The notes beneath the pieces are model-generated. The model saw only the letters and a program-made list of their open reading frames with translations. It had not been told where the DNA came from and made no database searches. Shown here one piece after another: positions 1 to 11,600 of a stretch of 31,447 bases of DNA (its first letter is position 1; the number at the start of each line of letters is the position of its first letter). This DNA is from Pelargonium nanum (Eukaryota; Streptophyta; Magnoliopsida; Geraniales; Geraniaceae), in the NCBI GenBank assembly GCA_036897485.1, contig JAYMTF010000701.1, positions 1-31,447 on the forward strand. The letters are read 5' to 3'. The position numbers were made by a program, and so were the translations under genes.

Positions 1-465
1 TGGGTTTTGATTTTTGTTGGAGATGTTCATTGCAATATTCAGTGACCTTGGATTGCTCATATTGGATATTTGGATATTTTCTTCTGCTCTAATACTAGTT
101 TATGTTTTTTGAGGTCCTTGAAACACAAAACACATAATCTGGGTTTGGCACTTTGACTCATTGAAGAGTAACGATATGAATTGAAAATTTAATGACAAAA
201 TAAGGGTAAAATCGTCTTTTTCATGTTAAACTAACAGAGTTAGTGACGGTGCAACATTTTGAAACCACAGGGTATGCCAAAGTTGACAACCAAAGTTCAG
301 AGGTGTCAAATGAAAAATATGTTAAGCATATGGGGTCCATCAGTAATTACCCCTTGTTGTTTTATTCAAACTCACAACAATTCGACCTACCACATTTGTC
401 TTTTTTACAATAAGATAGAGAAATAATCTATTCCACTTCCTCCTAAACTCAACCCTACCAACATC
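1..465. other. Intergenic DNA, no gene seen
   Basis: AT-rich sequence without a credible open reading frame. The stretch at about 175-350 (gagttagtgacggtgcaac, then a phrase about 'gaaaccacagggtatgcc') has the feel of a dispersed plant intergenic repeat. I cannot assign it to a family from sequence alone. Confidence 0.4.
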
Positions 466-468
466 CCA

Positions 469-625
469 TGGGCCAAGTGGTTAGCACACCACTTAGGTAC
501 TGTAGTGTCTCGGGATCGAGTCACCGTGGACATTGTTGGTATCCTATTTTGGAATTAGTAACCCGAGTCACCGTGGGCACTGTTGGTATCCTAGTTTGGA
601 ATTAGTGATAGATAGGGTATGAGTA
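469..625 (+). mobile_element. tRNA-derived SINE-like element
   Basis: An RNA polymerase III-style A box (tgggccaagtgg, 469-480) is followed about 32 bp later by a B-box-like motif (gggatcgagtc, 512-522). This is the spacing of a tRNA gene, but no cloverleaf can be drawn, so a tRNA-derived SINE fits better than a tRNA gene. The part after the B box is tandemly duplicated: units 517-563 and 564-610 are 47 bp apart and differ at a few bases. The 3' boundary is uncertain because a Helitron-like terminus begins at 630. Confidence 0.5.
517..610 (+). repeat. 47-bp tandem duplication in the SINE body
   Basis: Two copies of a unit starting cgagtcaccgtgg and ending ggaattagt lie head to tail at 517-563 and 564-610. 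They differ by only a few substitutions. Confidence 0.75.
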
Positions 626-629
626 TATA

Positions 630-1694
630 TCTATACATACTATAAAAGTTAAACTAAAAAACAAGTTTTTACTGCGTATTAGAGCGTCACGTCATCGAAT
701 TTTTAGTTTTCACACAAAACTTTATTTAATTATATTTTCAGCACAATTTTTTTATTTAATTGTAATTTAGAATTATATTTGTAATAATGTCAAATTTTTA
801 CTTTATTTCTATGGGAGATAAGAAAATTTTCTTTAAAATAACCTTTACCTAAATTATTTTATTATTATTATAAATGTCCTAATTTTATATGGTAATAATA
901 CAAATTCTAAAGTAATAAGGTAAGTACCAAAATAAAATATAACGTATGAAAAAAAGTAAATAAATTCTTAGAAGTAAAGTAATTATATATTTAGGTAACT
1001 GATTACAAAAACCATAAAGATTGAAATGTATATAAATAGATGTTTATACGTTCCACGAAAATCAAAACATACGCTTAACAGTAAGATATCATACATTATT
1101 CTCTTTGTAATAATATTATTGATATGATTCATATTGTATGTGATTTTTATTCGTACTTAAATTTTTATTTTGCTTAACGTTTTTTAACATTGTTGATGTT
1201 TATGAAATTTTTATTCAGATTGATGCAGGAACAAAAAAACTAGGATAACAAGATCTAGAAAATAATGAGGTGAATTGGTGGGAGCGGAGCGACCCGCCCA
1301 AATTCAATATTTTTAATGAGGTGTCATCACCTCATTGTTGGCTAAGCCTAAGCCAAAAATATTTTGACTTAGAATCCTCAAGCCCTATATATATATGTGT
1401 TCTATTGTATTTTTAATTCTCATTTAGATCTTATATTTGTTTTGCTTGATACAATTACATATTAATATGTTTTGGTAAAAAATTATCATATTCGACGAAA
1501 TATAAGAAGTTTTATTATGTTTGTTATTTTCATTCAGACTCAATATTTGTTTCAATTAAAACACTTATTGATTAAATGTTTTTATATAAAAAATTAAAAT
1601 GGACTATTATTATTATATTTATTTATTTATGTTCAAATTTCATGTATAGTAATTATATTTTTCTTTCCCGTGCAACGCACGAGATTTAAACTAG
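630..1694 (+). mobile_element. Non-autonomous Helitron
   Basis: The left end reads TCTATACATACTATAAAAG from 630, the TC-starting 5' terminus typical of plant Helitrons. The right end is CTAG at 1691-1694 followed by T. Nine bases before it is a short hairpin (CGTGC-AAC-GCACG, 1669-1681). Helitrons insert between A and T without target duplication, and the flanks (A at 629, T at 1695) agree. There is no Rep/helicase reading frame, so the copy would depend on enzymes supplied in trans. About 1.07 kb, very AT-rich, containing part of a TIR element at 1268-1358. Confidence 0.6.
1268..1358 (+). mobile_element. Partial MITE nested in or captured by the Helitron
   Basis: This stretch matches the reverse complement of one half of the intron-40 element at 20783-20945. 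Shared parts are a 'cggagcgacccgc' core, a foldback (aatgaggtg-tcat-cacctcatt, about 1314-1336) and the terminal motif ggctaagcctaagccaaaa (1340-1358). The other terminal repeat is absent, so the copy is truncated or was captured incomplete. Confidence 0.55.
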
Positions 1695-2100
1695 TTATAT
1701 ATATATATTTCTTGTCATGTACTCATTATACTACTTAAAAAAAACTAAATCATCCTGTACATTTTCAATTAACAAAAATTGTAATCAGAACAATAAATTA
1801 TTTTGTGTTGCTTTGAAGTGTTTGGGTTGAAGCCCTAAGGCCAGAGATTGTGTTGTGTTAAATTGAAGAGTTGCGTTCATTTTCTAATTGGATTTAGACT
1901 TCATGTTGCTATAGTCTCTATTTTGGAGAAAATTTAGCGATGATTAGAGTAACGAATTGGGGGAGACGAGGGGTATTTTTGAAAATTTATTTTTTAGTGG
2001 TCATGTGTGTTGCACATACTTTGAAGACGTTACATCCAAAGCTGACTAGGTAAGGTGACGTGGCACATACTTTGTTGTAATTTAAAAATATTTTAATTTA
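1695..2100. other. Distal upstream intergenic DNA
   Basis: AT-rich with no gene. It contains TGACGTGGCA (2056-2065), a bZIP-type ACGT core resembling ABRE/G-box motifs. Such short motifs occur by chance and nothing else marks this as a bound site. Confidence 0.3.
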
Positions 2101-2667
2101 AAATAAGTTCAGAAGCTAAATCAGACCGAAACATAAAAATTCAATCAAATGGGGTTTTTGTGAGAAAAAAATGACATACATTGCATTGCATATCATATAC
2201 GGCGCATTTTGATTTTGAATTTACTTTTGTTGTTGTATTTATTATTATTTCTTTTCTTTTCACGTACCAAGTCCTTCTCTCCGCTCCTTCCACTCGGAGG
2301 GCCCTATAGATTACACCGCTCAACCATAACCATCCTTCCCCACGCGCCCCACGCCGCGCCGCCCCTCCACCTCGAGTTCCCATTGGCCCTCGCGATTCGT
2401 CCCATACCCACGGCTTCCAAAAGCGCGTGAGGGCACCACCAAATTCAAAACGTACAGCCCAAAATACCCTCTCTGTTTCTCTCTCTTCCGTTTTAAAGAA
2501 AAGATATTGTGATTTGCAGGCACTTTTGTCATTTGTTCTCTCTCGCCGGCAATCGGCACAGCAAAACGACGCCGCATCACGAGACATTCTCTCTCTCTGT
2601 CTCTCTGAAGAAGAAGCTCTCTCTGGTTTTGAGAGAAGCAACAGCGATTCGATAGGCGGTTTTGGAA
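2101..2667 (+). promoter_or_regulatory. Putative promoter and 5' leader of MOR1
   Basis: This region precedes the MOR1 start. From about 2270 it becomes GC-richer than its surroundings, and it includes GGCCC-type motifs (2299-2304) and long CT-rich tracts (about 2470-2500 and 2585-2632), as often seen in leaders of constitutively expressed plant genes. No strong TATA box stands out; TATAGA near 2304 is a weak candidate. No ATG occurs between about 2175 and 2667, so a transcript starting anywhere there has the 2668 ATG first. The transcription start cannot be fixed from sequence. Confidence 0.4.
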
Positions 2668-5600
2668 ATGTCGTCGGAGGAAGAGAAGCTGTTGAAGGAG
2701 GCGAAGAAGCTTCCATGGGAGGATCGGCTTTTGCACAAGAACTGGAAGGTCAGGAACGAGGCTAATCTCGACCTCACCGCCTTCTGCGACTCCATCACCG
2801 ATCCTAAGGACCCTCGCCTACGCGAATTCGGTGCGTTTTCGTTTCGTTTCTAGGTTTTTGTTTCTCTTTTTGGCTGGTGTTGTTTTTGATGTCAGATCTG
2901 CTCTCGCTGCTCTCGATCTCTGCATGACTGATCTGCATTCTTCAATGCCGTGATTTGTTTGATTTTTGCTTGATGTTGTTTGTTGATTGCGTAGGTCCTT
3001 TGTTTAGGAAGACGGTGGCCGACTCTAATGCTCCGGTGCAGGAGAAGGCTCTCGATGCTCTTATTGCTTTTTTGCGAGCTGCCGATGCAGATGTCGGAAG
3101 GTAATTGAAATGAAAATTTGAAATTTGAAATTTCGTCTTGGATGTTTTTTTTTTGCATGTTGTGCTGTCTGCATTTGAATTTCCTTTACTGTTTGGTTGT
3201 TTGATTTAGAGTTGTGGATTGTGTTGTGTAGATATGCCAAGGAAACTTGTGATGCTATTGCAGCCAAATGCCTCACTGGTCGGCCCAAGACAGTGGAGAA
3301 GGCGCAGGCGGTGTTTATGCTTTGGGTAGAATTGGAGGCAGTGGATGTTTTCCTGGTACCTTTTTGCTGCTCTATTTGGTTAATCAACATGACATCTTTC
3401 AATTCCTTTTACAGTTGAAGTTTAATTGGTAATTGTGCATACTTTCCATAAGATTTAGACAGAGCATTTTGATTTAGGAGCCATCTGATTGCTCTCTTGT
3501 TTAGTCTCTAGTGTTTAGAGACTAAACAATCTGCTCCTGAAAGCTAGACAAAATGCAGTTACTTTTGGAGGTGATTTATTTCTTACTAGGCTTCTAACAT
3601 AATGGTCCCATCTATGGTTACTATTTGAGGTCTGCATTCAGTTAATAATATTATGTAGCTTTTCGGTGAGCATTTTGTTTGGTTATTCTACTTGATTTCG
3701 TTGTGCTAGTGGACTCGAGATAATGCCCACTTGCTAATTTAGGACCAAATGTTTAACCCCTTAACGCTTTTAGCTTCTCCTATTTCATTTGAGCTCACCA
3801 AAGAAGTTCTTGAATCAAATCACAGCCTTGCCCAACAACTTCTTGATCACCGCCCAGCCCATTTGCTTTCTATGTTTTATTATGTTCTGCTGGCTGTTAA
3901 ATAAGAGAATGTGGTAACTTCACGCCCTAATGGAATTAATTACTTAATTTCTCGTTGTCAGATGCCGCAAAAATTGAATATATTATATATATATATATTA
4001 TTTTATTTGTAAACTATTCATGTATTCATTGCTAATTTAAGCTAGATAATGTAATTTGAGTGATGTTCTTCATAAAAGTAATACATCATAATTTTCTAAT
4101 GGTTCTTATGTTTTTTTTAATAATTAAAAGCGAAGGTGGATATGAAGCTAAAATTGTCAATGTGATCATTTGCTAGAGGATTAGTAACAACAACAACAAC
4201 AACAACAATATGCTTTAAAAAATTAAAATTATAATAGTGTTTATCTTTCAAAAGACAGCTGAGAGTCGTGATGCGGACTGTTGATTGTGGCACATGTAGT
4301 TTTATTAGCTTTATATAGGTAGTTGAAGACTTGTTGGTTGAAGTGGAATACAATTAATATCATACTAAGCCAACCCTCAACTTTGACATGTCCTCCTTGG
4401 TTCTTAATATTATAATTTTTTAATATTGTTATTTGTTTGTAAGATTGATATTTTACGGCTGCAAGAGTTAGAAACATTTATTTTTGAAAGGTATTATTTA
4501 AAGATCGTTAATAATAACTTTTAAATTCAAAGTTAAGATATATAACTCAACTTTCCATCAAGTTCTATTTTAATGTAGATGAGGTCAGGAAAGCTTGTAA
4601 AATGCTTGCCACCCTCTACAGTGTTTATTTGTTTCTTCTTTGATGTCTTCCTAAGTTTTGATAGATGGTTTGTAGAAAGCATTCAATGCTGGTTATGATT
4701 AGAAATATGCAGCTCTTATTAAAATAGGGCAAAGAAGGGTTTTCCCATTTTCCTCAATATAAATTTGTTAGAAAATGGTGAATATTGTGTTAAACTACTC
4801 CCTGAAATGATGAATCCACCGAAGAGTTGAAAAGGTCCTTCAAAGTATTCCTAGTCTTGACAAAAAACAATTTTCTTCGTTTCCCCACAGAAGACCTTAT
4901 AATGACCTCATAATTACTTTACTTTTGTGAAATTTACATCCTCAATATATATTGTGCTCTGTCAATTCAAATCTTATTTTCCTGAATAGTTGTCATGATA
5001 TTTGCTCTTATTATTAAGTAGCAAGACCATGCTCCCCCTTTTATTTGAGTTAATGCTATTTGATTGTGGAAGCTCTGCTAGCATTTTGTTTAGCAAACTG
5101 AGTCATATATGATAGTAGAGGACTTTTATACTGTATTTCACTACAGTTGGGTATAGTACTACGACTCGTGGATGTGGGAAAAACCTGAAACTCTTTTTTT
5201 GGGTGGGTTCGGTAAATTTCCAGTTTTATGAATTATATTTAGCAGTGTTTTAAAACATGCGTGGTGCATTTGAGGCACAAGGGTCTGCTGTAGTCTAGGC
5301 GCGAAGCACTGTGGCGTGGGCTTCAGTGAAGTGAGGCACACTCCCCAAAAAATATTCAATAAATAATAAGTTTCAACATATACATTACCAAGTTATGTTA
5401 AAAGATGTTCAAAACATATAAATAATCATTGAGATAGTATAACTTATGATCATCATCTAACCAATCATCTCCATAACTTTAGTTCTTGTTTCTGTTTTGA
5501 ATATATATTGCTGATACACTTGAGTCTTTAATTTTGACAATACAATTATGTACTTCATCGTCCCAAAATGAGTGTCTACCAAACATATATTTAAGATGAA

Positions 5601-8600
5601 TTAGTTTTAACACCTTGAGTTCGTTAGAATAACAGTTCATGGGGGTATAAGGTACAATGTCCAATCCTAATTAACTTAGTCTTAATTTTTATGAAAATGA
5701 GAAAGTGGACACTTAGTTCTGGAACATAAGGAGTAACAATCTTTAAATTATGGAACCCTAAAACATAGAGTTTCCATATTAGAAGTCTAAATTCGCAAGA
5801 CAAAAATTAATTTATTCTTGTAAGTTGTACTATTAAAGATTAAAAGTTACCGTCACAAGTGCTATAATTTAAGACCATACATGAATAGATTAAGGGAAAA
5901 TGACCTAATTTAAGACCATACATGAATAGTTTAAGGGAAAATTATTTGTGGCGCGCCTCAACTTTGCCTCAACTATAACTGTGATGCTCGCGGTTTAGGG
6001 GCCTTACCTGCGCCTCAATGAAGTTGCCTTGCCTCAATGATTTTGAGGCTCTAGGGTGTGCCTAGGCTCGCGCTTCAGTGGCTTTTTAATATATCGTTAT
6101 TTATTTATTTATAAGAAAGCTTTGTTTGCCTTAATTAAGTAGGAATTTCAATTTGTTAAAAAGTAATTGTATATGAATTTACATTTTTAAATATACAATC
6201 GTTGTTCTCAGTAACAGATCACTCACTAGAACCCCAATTTTTTACTTAGTTTAAACCCAACCTTTTCTCATTTTACCATTTTAAGAGACTCTTTTGCTTA
6301 TATCCTATGCCCTTCTGCCCTTAGTTCAGTACAATCAGCTTTACTAATTTGGGTTTTTACTGAAATCTAGAAAAAAGCTTTATTTTGACCATTGTATTTG
6401 TATAATAAACAAGTGGGTCCATATATTTTTGTTGGTTATTGTTTGGTTTCACATTTGATGGTTGGAAAAAGACTTGGTGCTAGTAAAAAATGTTAAGGTT
6501 GTTACTGTACATCATTTCAGGAAATTCAAGAGTACATTTTTTGCTGTTTACTTAACGAGGATTGAGGAGATTAAATGATGTATCTCAAGAGAAGAGATAA
6601 GAATACGAATTGAAAGATTTATATGAAAGATTTAGAGCACGTAGTTACATACTTGTTCCCGATCTTGCTCGATTGTGACTGGTGGTATTGAGCACAGAAT
6701 AGGTGTCCGTGAAAGGATGAAGCAGTGTAAAATAAGCAGGTTTCCTCTGCATTTGATTGGTTGAACACTATGATTACTAGTTTACATGGTTGACATAAAT
6801 AACTAGAAAATTTTAATTTGTGAAAACATGCATAAGCTAGACATTCTTGGTGGATGGAAATGCTAGAAAGTTGAGATGGTAGAGTTAGGTATGTAAATTT
6901 TTCAGTGGTGATGATAAACGTCTTGGTCTGTGCACAAGTGTACTGACATGCATGAGAGAGAGAGAGAGTGACTTACTCGTGTGCTGTAAGGCAGTCATTT
7001 TTTCAGTGTCCATTTTTGGGTGGTTTTAGTTCATGTAATTTTTTAATACGAATGTGATTGTATATAGCACGAGGTCATTAAAAGCTTAATTTTTTTTCAC
7101 AATATCTAATTTTTAAACTGATTTTGCTATTCCCAGGGGGCAGTGGCCGAAAACTGTATTTTTGCTATTTTGGGGTTCCATATTTCCTTTTTATGCAGTT
7201 TCTGCCCAGAAACTTGCAGTTTCTCCCCATATTTGGCCCAAAACCCCCTTTAAAAATTGTTATTTTTTTGTGCCCATAGTCTGCCAGTATCTAACGGCTG
7301 AAATCTAAAACAATCTTCATTTTACAACTTTCTTTTATTTTTTTCTTCCTCTTTGATCTGAACCAAAATGTGTTTATGAGGGAAAATGGGTGAGAGTGGA
7401 GAGAGAAACAAGATAAAAAAAACAAATAATAAAAACAAAAGTGCAGAATGAGATTAAAAAAAAGGATGGAACCAAAATATTATGTTAATCTTAAATAATG
7501 GAATGGTTTTTGAAGAGATCAGTGTAGTTAAGCGATGGGTAAAAAAGCTCAGTATGTCCAGGGTACTTATATGAAGTCTCCCTTATGTTTTTATACTAAA
7601 ATTTTCAAGGAGTAAATCGAGTACATGGTTAGAATTTCAGTATATACCCTCATTATACGCCTTTCATGCTGGACATAGTTGCTTTGTGTGTTAGTTTGGG
7701 ATTCTTGACTTGATAAGCATTTGCTTTGTAACATTTTGTTTTCAAGTATTCTTACACATTAAGAGAGTTAATGATTCTATTTGAATTGAAACTGTTGCTA
7801 GTTTAGGTTTGACTTGTATGCATATGCCTGATATATTTGATATCCATATTCATGTTAAACTGCAATTTGTTGATTTTTTCTCAGACCTTCAGAATGTTTG
7901 TTTTAAATTTAGGACACGATGGAGAAAGCAATAAAGAACAAAGTTGCCAAAGCTGTTGTACCTGCTATTGACGTCATGTTTCAAGCCCTAAGGTCTGGAC
8001 ACTTGATTTTTTTTCCAGCAAGCTTGAATCAGCTTTTGAATTAAACTTATTCTTTGCATCAAATTGGGCTTTGTAATTAGTGAATTCGGGTCAAAGATTG
8101 TTCCCCCCAAAAGGATTCTGAAGATGCTTCCAGAACTTTTTGACCATCAAGATCAAAATGTACGTGCATCTTCGAAAGGACTGACTCTTGAGCTCTGCCG
8201 CTGGATTGGGAAAGACCCTGTAAAGTCAATATTGTTTGAGAAGATGCGAGATACTATGGTATAATAATTTGTGTTTAATTCTTTACTCCATTTTTTCCCT
8301 TCTTCTAGAAGTTAAATAATTTTTTTCTGTTATTATCATGATTGAAGAAAAAAGAGCTGGAAGCTGAGCTTGCAAATGTTAGTGGGACAGCCAGACCAAC
8401 TCGGAAAATAAGGTAAATCCACTTGTAAATATAAGTATTTATTTTCTGCCGGAAATTTATGCTTTTTTCTTTTGACTATACAGGATTTGAATTCTGATAT
8501 TACAATTGTATTCATGTACACTTTTTGGTTCTTTTGTTTTCTTCCACAATTTAGCACATGTAGGATATATTTTATGTTAGTTTTCCACTGATGTTTTGTT

Positions 8601-11600
8601 ATACCCAGTTTATGGTAGTTTATGAAGTTTATGCTTCATTATGACTTTTGTTTAATTTTCAGATTAATGTGAACTTCAGTTTTTTTTTTTTTAAATATTT
8701 TTTTGCTCTAGTAGCTGCTGTTAATCTTTATCTTATATGCCATATGCCGCTTATCTCAAGTTTTAGGATCAGTATCTTTTGATGCATCTAATTTACCTTA
8801 GGACCTGCATAGTCTTGTGTATAACATTAGAAGTTTTTGGAAGCAGGTCAGTTCCTCTTGTGGATTTCATTTTCGTGTATTTTATTTCAGATCTGAGCAA
8901 GACAAAGAACCGGAACAGGAAGCTGCATCTGAAGTTGCGGGTCCTGGTCCTTCAGATGAATCTGAGGCTGATGGTATGTATTTGAGCATGGGACTACGGT
9001 CTGTTATCACTAGTTTTTGAACTTTCATATTTTGTCATTGGTGTTTGCTGCCTTGTTAGTGTGGGTTGGAAACAAAGAGATTGTTATATCACTTTTTTAT
9101 TTTTTATTTTATTTTTTATCATATTAAGGCTGTCATTTGTGTCTCCTGATGTTTATATCTCTATTTTCAGTTCCTCAGGAAATAGACGAGTATGAACTTG
9201 TTGATCCAGTTGATATATTGACTCCTCTGGAGAAGTCTGGATTTTGGGATGGAGTGGTTAGGGCTCTTTTATTTATCTTGCATTTTATACATGACTTTTA
9301 TTTGATTCTGGAAATGTAATTCTGGTTTCACAATAACTTATCATAAAAATCATAGAAGATATGTTACTGCTGTGAAATAGTTTTTTCTAACATTGTAACT
9401 GTCTTCTAGAAAGCTACAAAATGGTCGGAACGAAAGGAGGCTGTTTCAGAGCTAACCAAACTTGCCTCAACAAAAAGAATTGCTCCTGGTGATTTTATTG
9501 AAGTGTGTCGGACATTAAAGAAGGTGTGTTAAATCCATCCTTTCCCCCCTCTCTTGTATGTCCTTGCATGGGAATTGAAAGACTGCAAGTATCTTTTCCA
9601 TATAAACAAAAATGATAAAACATCAGAATGAATACACGAGAGAAAAGAACATGAATATCTCTTTGAACTGTGTAAAAAAAAAAATCCTATTTACTTGTGT
9701 ATTTTCCAGATCCTTTCCTTTTTTATTGGGTGTGGTGTGGGTAGGTATAACTTGTTCCAGTCTTAATCGTTCCCAGTAGATAATTTATTTTCATACTATA
9801 TCTTGGTGCACTTATTTTCTTTAACATTTTGAACCAATATGACTCAAAATCTGAATAGGCAAGATGCTCTAATAAAAGAAAGGGCAGAAATGTGCATACT
9901 ATGGATAGATAAACCGTAAAAATCCATGCTCAGTTATCAGTTGTCCGGTCCAGTCATCTCCCTGTTCACAGAAAACCTAGGTGGGAGATTTTGGCCTCTA
10001 TTCCACTTGACTTCCTAACCCCAAAATTAAATAGCATATATCGACTATAAGAAGCTAAGGACTAGTTGGTAATTTCATAGGTGGTACACATCGTGCATTC
10101 GTGCTAGGACTATAACGTGATAAGTTGAGACAATTTGGGAGGTAGGACACTTTTCAATTGGTAAATGGTATACATAAAAAATGATGTTTTTTCCTGCTAT
10201 TTGCTTGTTGATGAGACCCTGTTATAGACAGAGTCGACAATATGTACTAGTCGTTTGTATTAAGTTATGAATTCATCTTATGATGGGTATCAGTTTTATT
10301 AATTTCTTCCTTCCTTTCTATCTCATTCTTGGCTTGGTTGCTATTTAGTTAGCTGTTGATTCTGTTGCTGATTAACTGGCCAAACATAAATTTCACCATG
10401 TTTTTTCTGCAGCTTATCACAGATGTTAATATTGCTGTTGCTGTGGAAGCGATCCAAGCCATTGGAAACCTAGCACGGGGTCTCAGAACAAATTTCACAA
10501 CGTGCTCACGAATGTTGTTGCCAGTTTTACTTGTGAGTGCAGTACTTCATGCTCAGTTATTTAACCCTATCATTATTTGTCATTTATGTTGTATGTGGAA
10601 TATTATAATTGTTCTCTTCTAACATTGTTCTCATTTGTGCTGGGAAATATATTTTCTTAGTGTACATTTGCTTAGGTCGAAGTTTTTGGATGAAGTTTCT
10701 TCACTTTTTTTCCTTGAGATAATATGTGAGCCGGACTGAAGTTTTACTATTGTTCTGATATTTCATTTTCATCAATCTCATTTCTTTTCCTGTAGAAGAT
10801 GGAACCCAAGCCCAATATTTCTGTTTTTTTTTTACGTGTCAGTTTCATCAGTATCCTTGGTATGTATTATAGTTTGTCTGTCTACTAATGATTCGTATTA
10901 TACGTATTAAGTTGATCAAGTACCCATCAAAGCCTAGTTCTGTATCTTAGAACATTTTCCACGTGGGAGTAACCTTATCTATCATATTTGCATTCGATGT
11001 GATTTATTGGTGTTTAGGGAGGCACTATTTAACATTGGAGCAATGAAAACTTCTATTCACCCATTGAAACCTTTTTTGATCTGTGTATATTTCTGTTTTG
11101 ACTTGGGTGTTTATAGTTGAGAGGAAGTTGTGATTTATGATTGTAACAATGTCAAGGGCAGGTTTTTGTGTTGGATCTTTTCATCATGATTTATTTGTAG
11201 CATTTACAAACTCAATTTTAATGAAGTCTCAACACTTTGGCCAAATGGGGTTTATTGTATCCAAATTAATTACCGTCTAACTAGTTTCTTCGTGAAACAG
11301 GAAAAATTGAAAGAGAAGAAACCTACTTTAACTGATGCTCTTACTCAGACCCTCCAAGCGATTCATAAGTCTGGTTGCTTAACTCTAGCTGATATCGTAG
11401 AAGGCAGGTTTCACTTTCTTTCTAGTCCACTACTTGTAAATTTCCTTATAGGTTGAAGCATTTCCAATGTCGCCAAGGATTTCCTTGTTGCTTTTCATTG
11501 ACATTTACATTCACTTTTTTTCTGGAGTTGCGTGAGTATGCGTTAAATTGTTTACCTTTTAGCACTAAATTCTTGACAGGTTTCTTGTATATGTTTTTAT

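Larger units (their letters stand above)
5243..6095. mobile_element. Degenerate repeat with GCCT/AGGC-rich inverted ends in intron 3
   Basis: The left end (about 5243-5345: gttttaaaacatgcg, then many AGGC/GAGGCAC motifs) and the right end (about 5950-6095: many GCCTCA motifs, gtgcctaggctcgcg, then cttttta) are loosely inverse to each other and flank an AT-rich core. The ends resemble a common plant dispersed repeat, but I cannot name the superfamily. A Stowaway-like MITE at 5553-5733 and a 41-bp tandem duplication at 5865-5945 lie inside. Confidence 0.4.
2668..8412 (+). other. MOR1: MOR1 exons 1-6: TOG1
   Basis: Exons: 2668-2830, 2995-3100, 3232-3355, 7913-7992, 8081-8258, 8348-8412 (residues 1-239). 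HEAT-repeat TOG1 opens with KLPWEDRLLHKNWKVRNEA, carrying the Trp of the first intra-HEAT loop that contacts tubulin in this family. RYAKETCDAIAAKCLTG includes Cys96. RILKMLPELFDHQDQNVRAS includes Leu174, and the following TLELCRW includes Glu195. Most of the span is the 4.56-kb intron 3 (3356-7912). The exon 6 acceptor (TTGAAG at 8342-8347) and the exon 4 donor (GTCTGG at 7993) are weak but required by frame. Confidence 0.93.

Noticed and set aside
469-522. tRNA gene
   Set aside because: A and B boxes are present, but no acceptor stem or cloverleaf pairing can be drawn. SINE is the better explanation.
2141-2736. Overlapping minus-strand open frames (191 and 138 codons) across the MOR1 promoter
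   Set aside because: They are the complement of the CT/GA-rich leader and exon 1. Their low-complexity Arg/Glu/Ser composition is what such tracts give, and no domain is visible.
2427-2765. Plus-strand 112-codon frame overlapping the MOR1 start, as a possible upstream ORF
   Set aside because: It begins at GTG with no ATG, and its sequence is just the leader and exon 1 read in another frame.
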